NCBI GenBank assembly: GCA_947629275.1
Contig: CANRDG010000088.1
Span: forward strand, 1-7,632
DNA: 7,632 bases
Direction of reading: 5' to 3'
DNA from: an uncultured Clostridia bacterium
GTDB taxonomy: Bacteria > Bacillota > Clostridia > Oscillospirales > Ruminococcaceae
In this document: positions 6,841 to 7,632 of the stretch, piece after piece
How the letters are laid out: every line of letters begins with the position of its first letter
Position numbering within the stretch: position 1 is the stretch's first letter
The notes under the pieces: generated by a model
Database searches by the model: none
Told to the model about the DNA's origin: nothing
What the model saw: the letters and a program-made list of their open reading frames with translations, nothing else
Program-made: the position numbers and the translations under genes

Positions 6841-6847
6841 GCTCCTC

Positions 6848-7465
6848 ATGGATCAGATAATGATCGGAAAGTTCATAGCGGCGTGCCGCAAAGAGCAGGG
6901 GCTCACGCAGGCGGCGCTTGCCGAAAAACTCGGCGTGTCCGACCGCGCTGTTTCAAAATGGGAAAACGGCAGAAATATGCCCGACGTTTCCATAATCCCC
7001 GAGCTTTGCGCACTGCTGAAAATCGATCTGAACGAGCTTTTCGCAGGGGAGCGGCTAAGTATGGATAATTACAAAGAGATCGCACAGAGAAACCTGCTTG
7101 AAATGCGCAGGCAGGAGGAAAAGGCAAACAAAAGGCTTCTGAACGCCGAAAATATACTGGGCGTTGTATCGGTGGCAGCATCGCTGGCTATGGTGGTGTC
7201 GGGTATTTTGGTCGCAGAAAGCAGCCCTGTAGTAGGCATAGTGCTGTGCTCACTCGGGGGTCTGACAGTTTTGGTGAATGCGTTCTATTGCGTAAAAATA
7301 GAACACGATGCAGGCTATTATGAATGCCCCGAATGCGGCGAAAGATATATCCCCGATTCTTACTGGAAAGTATGTTTTGCCCCGCATTTCGGCACGACAA
7401 GAAAAATGACCTGCCCCAAGTGCGGCAAGCGTGCCTATCAGAAAAAAGTCCTTACAAAAGAATAG
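6848..7465 (+). CDS. XRE-family regulator with two membrane helices and C-terminal zinc ribbon
   Basis: Predicted DNA-binding protein of 205 residues. Residues 6-66 are a helix-turn-helix domain of the XRE/Cro type: IGKFIAACRKEQGLTQAALA, then GVSDRAVSKWENGRNMPDVS, typical for the fold. A basic, probably helical linker (73-100) leads to two hydrophobic helices (about 103-124 and 127-148), so the regulator is likely held at the membrane with both ends in the cytoplasm. The C-terminus is a zinc ribbon with CPEC (C160, C163) and CPKC (C189, C192), 25 residues apart. The same layout occurs in many Clostridia; the sensed signal is unknown, and the membrane part or the ribbon may serve as sensor. 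A dyad over its -10 suggests autoregulation. A good terminator follows. The target genes are not known; the unknown gene upstream and the transporter downstream are candidates. Confidence 0.9.
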   Translation: MDQIMIGKFIAACRKEQGLTQAALAEKLGVSDRAVSKWENGRNMPDVSIIPELCALLKIDLNELFAGERLSMDNYKEIAQRNLLEMRRQEEKANKRLLNAENILGVVSVAASLAMVVSGILVAESSPVVGIVLCSLGGLTVLVNAFYCVKIEHDAGYYECPECGERYIPDSYWKVCFAPHFGTTRKMTCPKCGKRAYQKKVLTKE

Positions 7466-7485
7466 TACAATAGCATTGCAAAAAA

Positions 7486-7531
7486 TATGGGCGGAATGGA
7501 AACAAAAACATTCCGTCCGTATTGATTTTTT
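7486..7531 (+). terminator. Intrinsic terminator after the XRE regulator
   Basis: A 13-bp stem pairs 7486-7498 with 7509-7521 around a 10-base A-rich loop, with two G-T wobbles (7491/7516 and 7488/7519). The GC-rich core is GGCGGAATG against CATTCCGTCC. It is followed by TTGATTTTTT (7522-7531). The stem can be lengthened by A-T pairs at its base. Confidence 0.85.
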
Positions 7532-7550
7532 GCCATATTTATGTTATACT
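7522..7550 (+). promoter_or_regulatory. Promoter of the downstream transporter gene
   Basis: TTGATT at 7522-7527 and TATACT at 7545-7550 are separated by 17 bases, and TGT directly before the -10 makes an extended -10. The -35 falls in the T tract of the preceding terminator. A start near 7557 would give a leader of about 26 bases carrying GGAGG at 7571-7575, seven bases before the ATG. Confidence 0.75.
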
Positions 7551-7582
7551 TAGTTGTGCAGAAAACACACGGAGGTCTTTAC

Positions 7583-7632
7583 ATGGAAAAAACACGACAT
7601 TCATTTACAGGCTCGCTGGGGTTCGTGCTTGC
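7583..7632 (+). CDS. Sodium-dependent (SNF/NSS) transporter, N-terminal fragment cut by window end
   Basis: Only 16 full codons are present: MEKTRHSFTGSLGFVL, with the next codon starting GC. The pattern of a short charged N-terminus, then S-x-x-GSLGFVLA, is the hallmark opening of bacterial neurotransmitter:sodium symporter (SNF) proteins, where it leads into the first membrane helix that lines the sodium and substrate site. These are inner-membrane carriers, often for amino acids. GGAGG lies seven bases before the ATG and a good promoter lies upstream. The call rests on a very short match, so the substrate is open. The rest of the gene, normally about 440 residues or more, lies beyond the window. 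Confidence 0.7.
   Translation, partial: MEKTRHSFTGSLGFVL

Noticed and set aside
1..7632. Search for CRISPR arrays, tRNA genes, insertion sequences, attachment sites or phage genes
   Set aside because: No repeated spacer pattern, cloverleaf sequence, transposase or integrase motif, or terminal inverted repeat was seen.

Overview
The window looks like chromosomal DNA from a low-to-mid GC Firmicute of class Clostridia, most like a Ruminococcus-type gut bacterium. That is an inference. It rests on strong AGGAGG-type ribosome binding sites, a secreted GH26 glycoside hydrolase lipoprotein with a CBM35-like module, a C_GCAxxG_C_C protein, and an XRE regulator with membrane helices and a zinc ribbon. 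No tRNA, rRNA, CRISPR array, transposase, integrase or phage gene was seen.

Layout. (1) 16-735 (+): a PPP-type metallophosphoesterase, closed by a bidirectional terminator at 740-769 shared with the convergent minus-strand unit. (2) Minus-strand unit 3933 to 785: a membrane initiating sugar-phosphate transferase (polyprenyl phosphoglycosyl transferase) followed after 65 bases by a GH26/CBM35-like lipoprotein, probably a beta-mannanase. (3) A 244-base divergent control region (3934-4177). It has a sigma-A promoter for each direction and a perfect 10+10 inverted repeat between them. (4) Plus-strand unit 4178-6778: a family 2 glycosyltransferase, a C_GCAxxG_C_C redox-type protein and a membrane-anchored protein of unknown function, spaced 4 and -1 bases apart, so probably one operon. 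(5) 6848-7465: an XRE regulator with two membrane helices and a C-terminal zinc ribbon. It has its own -10 element, flanked by a perfect 7+7 inverted repeat that may be an autoregulatory operator. (6) A terminator at 7486-7531 with the next gene's promoter overlapping it, then the first 16 codons of a gene whose N-terminus matches sodium-dependent (SNF/NSS) transporters.

How the genes may work together. The two divergent units both carry carbohydrate-polymer genes: a phosphoglycosyl transferase that would load the first sugar on the lipid carrier, a glycosyltransferase that would extend it, and a surface endo-glycanase. This suggests a small surface polysaccharide locus under common control, with the GH26 enzyme either trimming the polymer or foraging for mannan. 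The unknown 430-residue protein is visibly richer in A+T than its neighbours and is the least explained gene here. Two apparent upstream starts, at 4044 (-) and 4082 (+), lie at or beyond the promoters of their own genes. The starts were therefore moved to 3933 and 4178.
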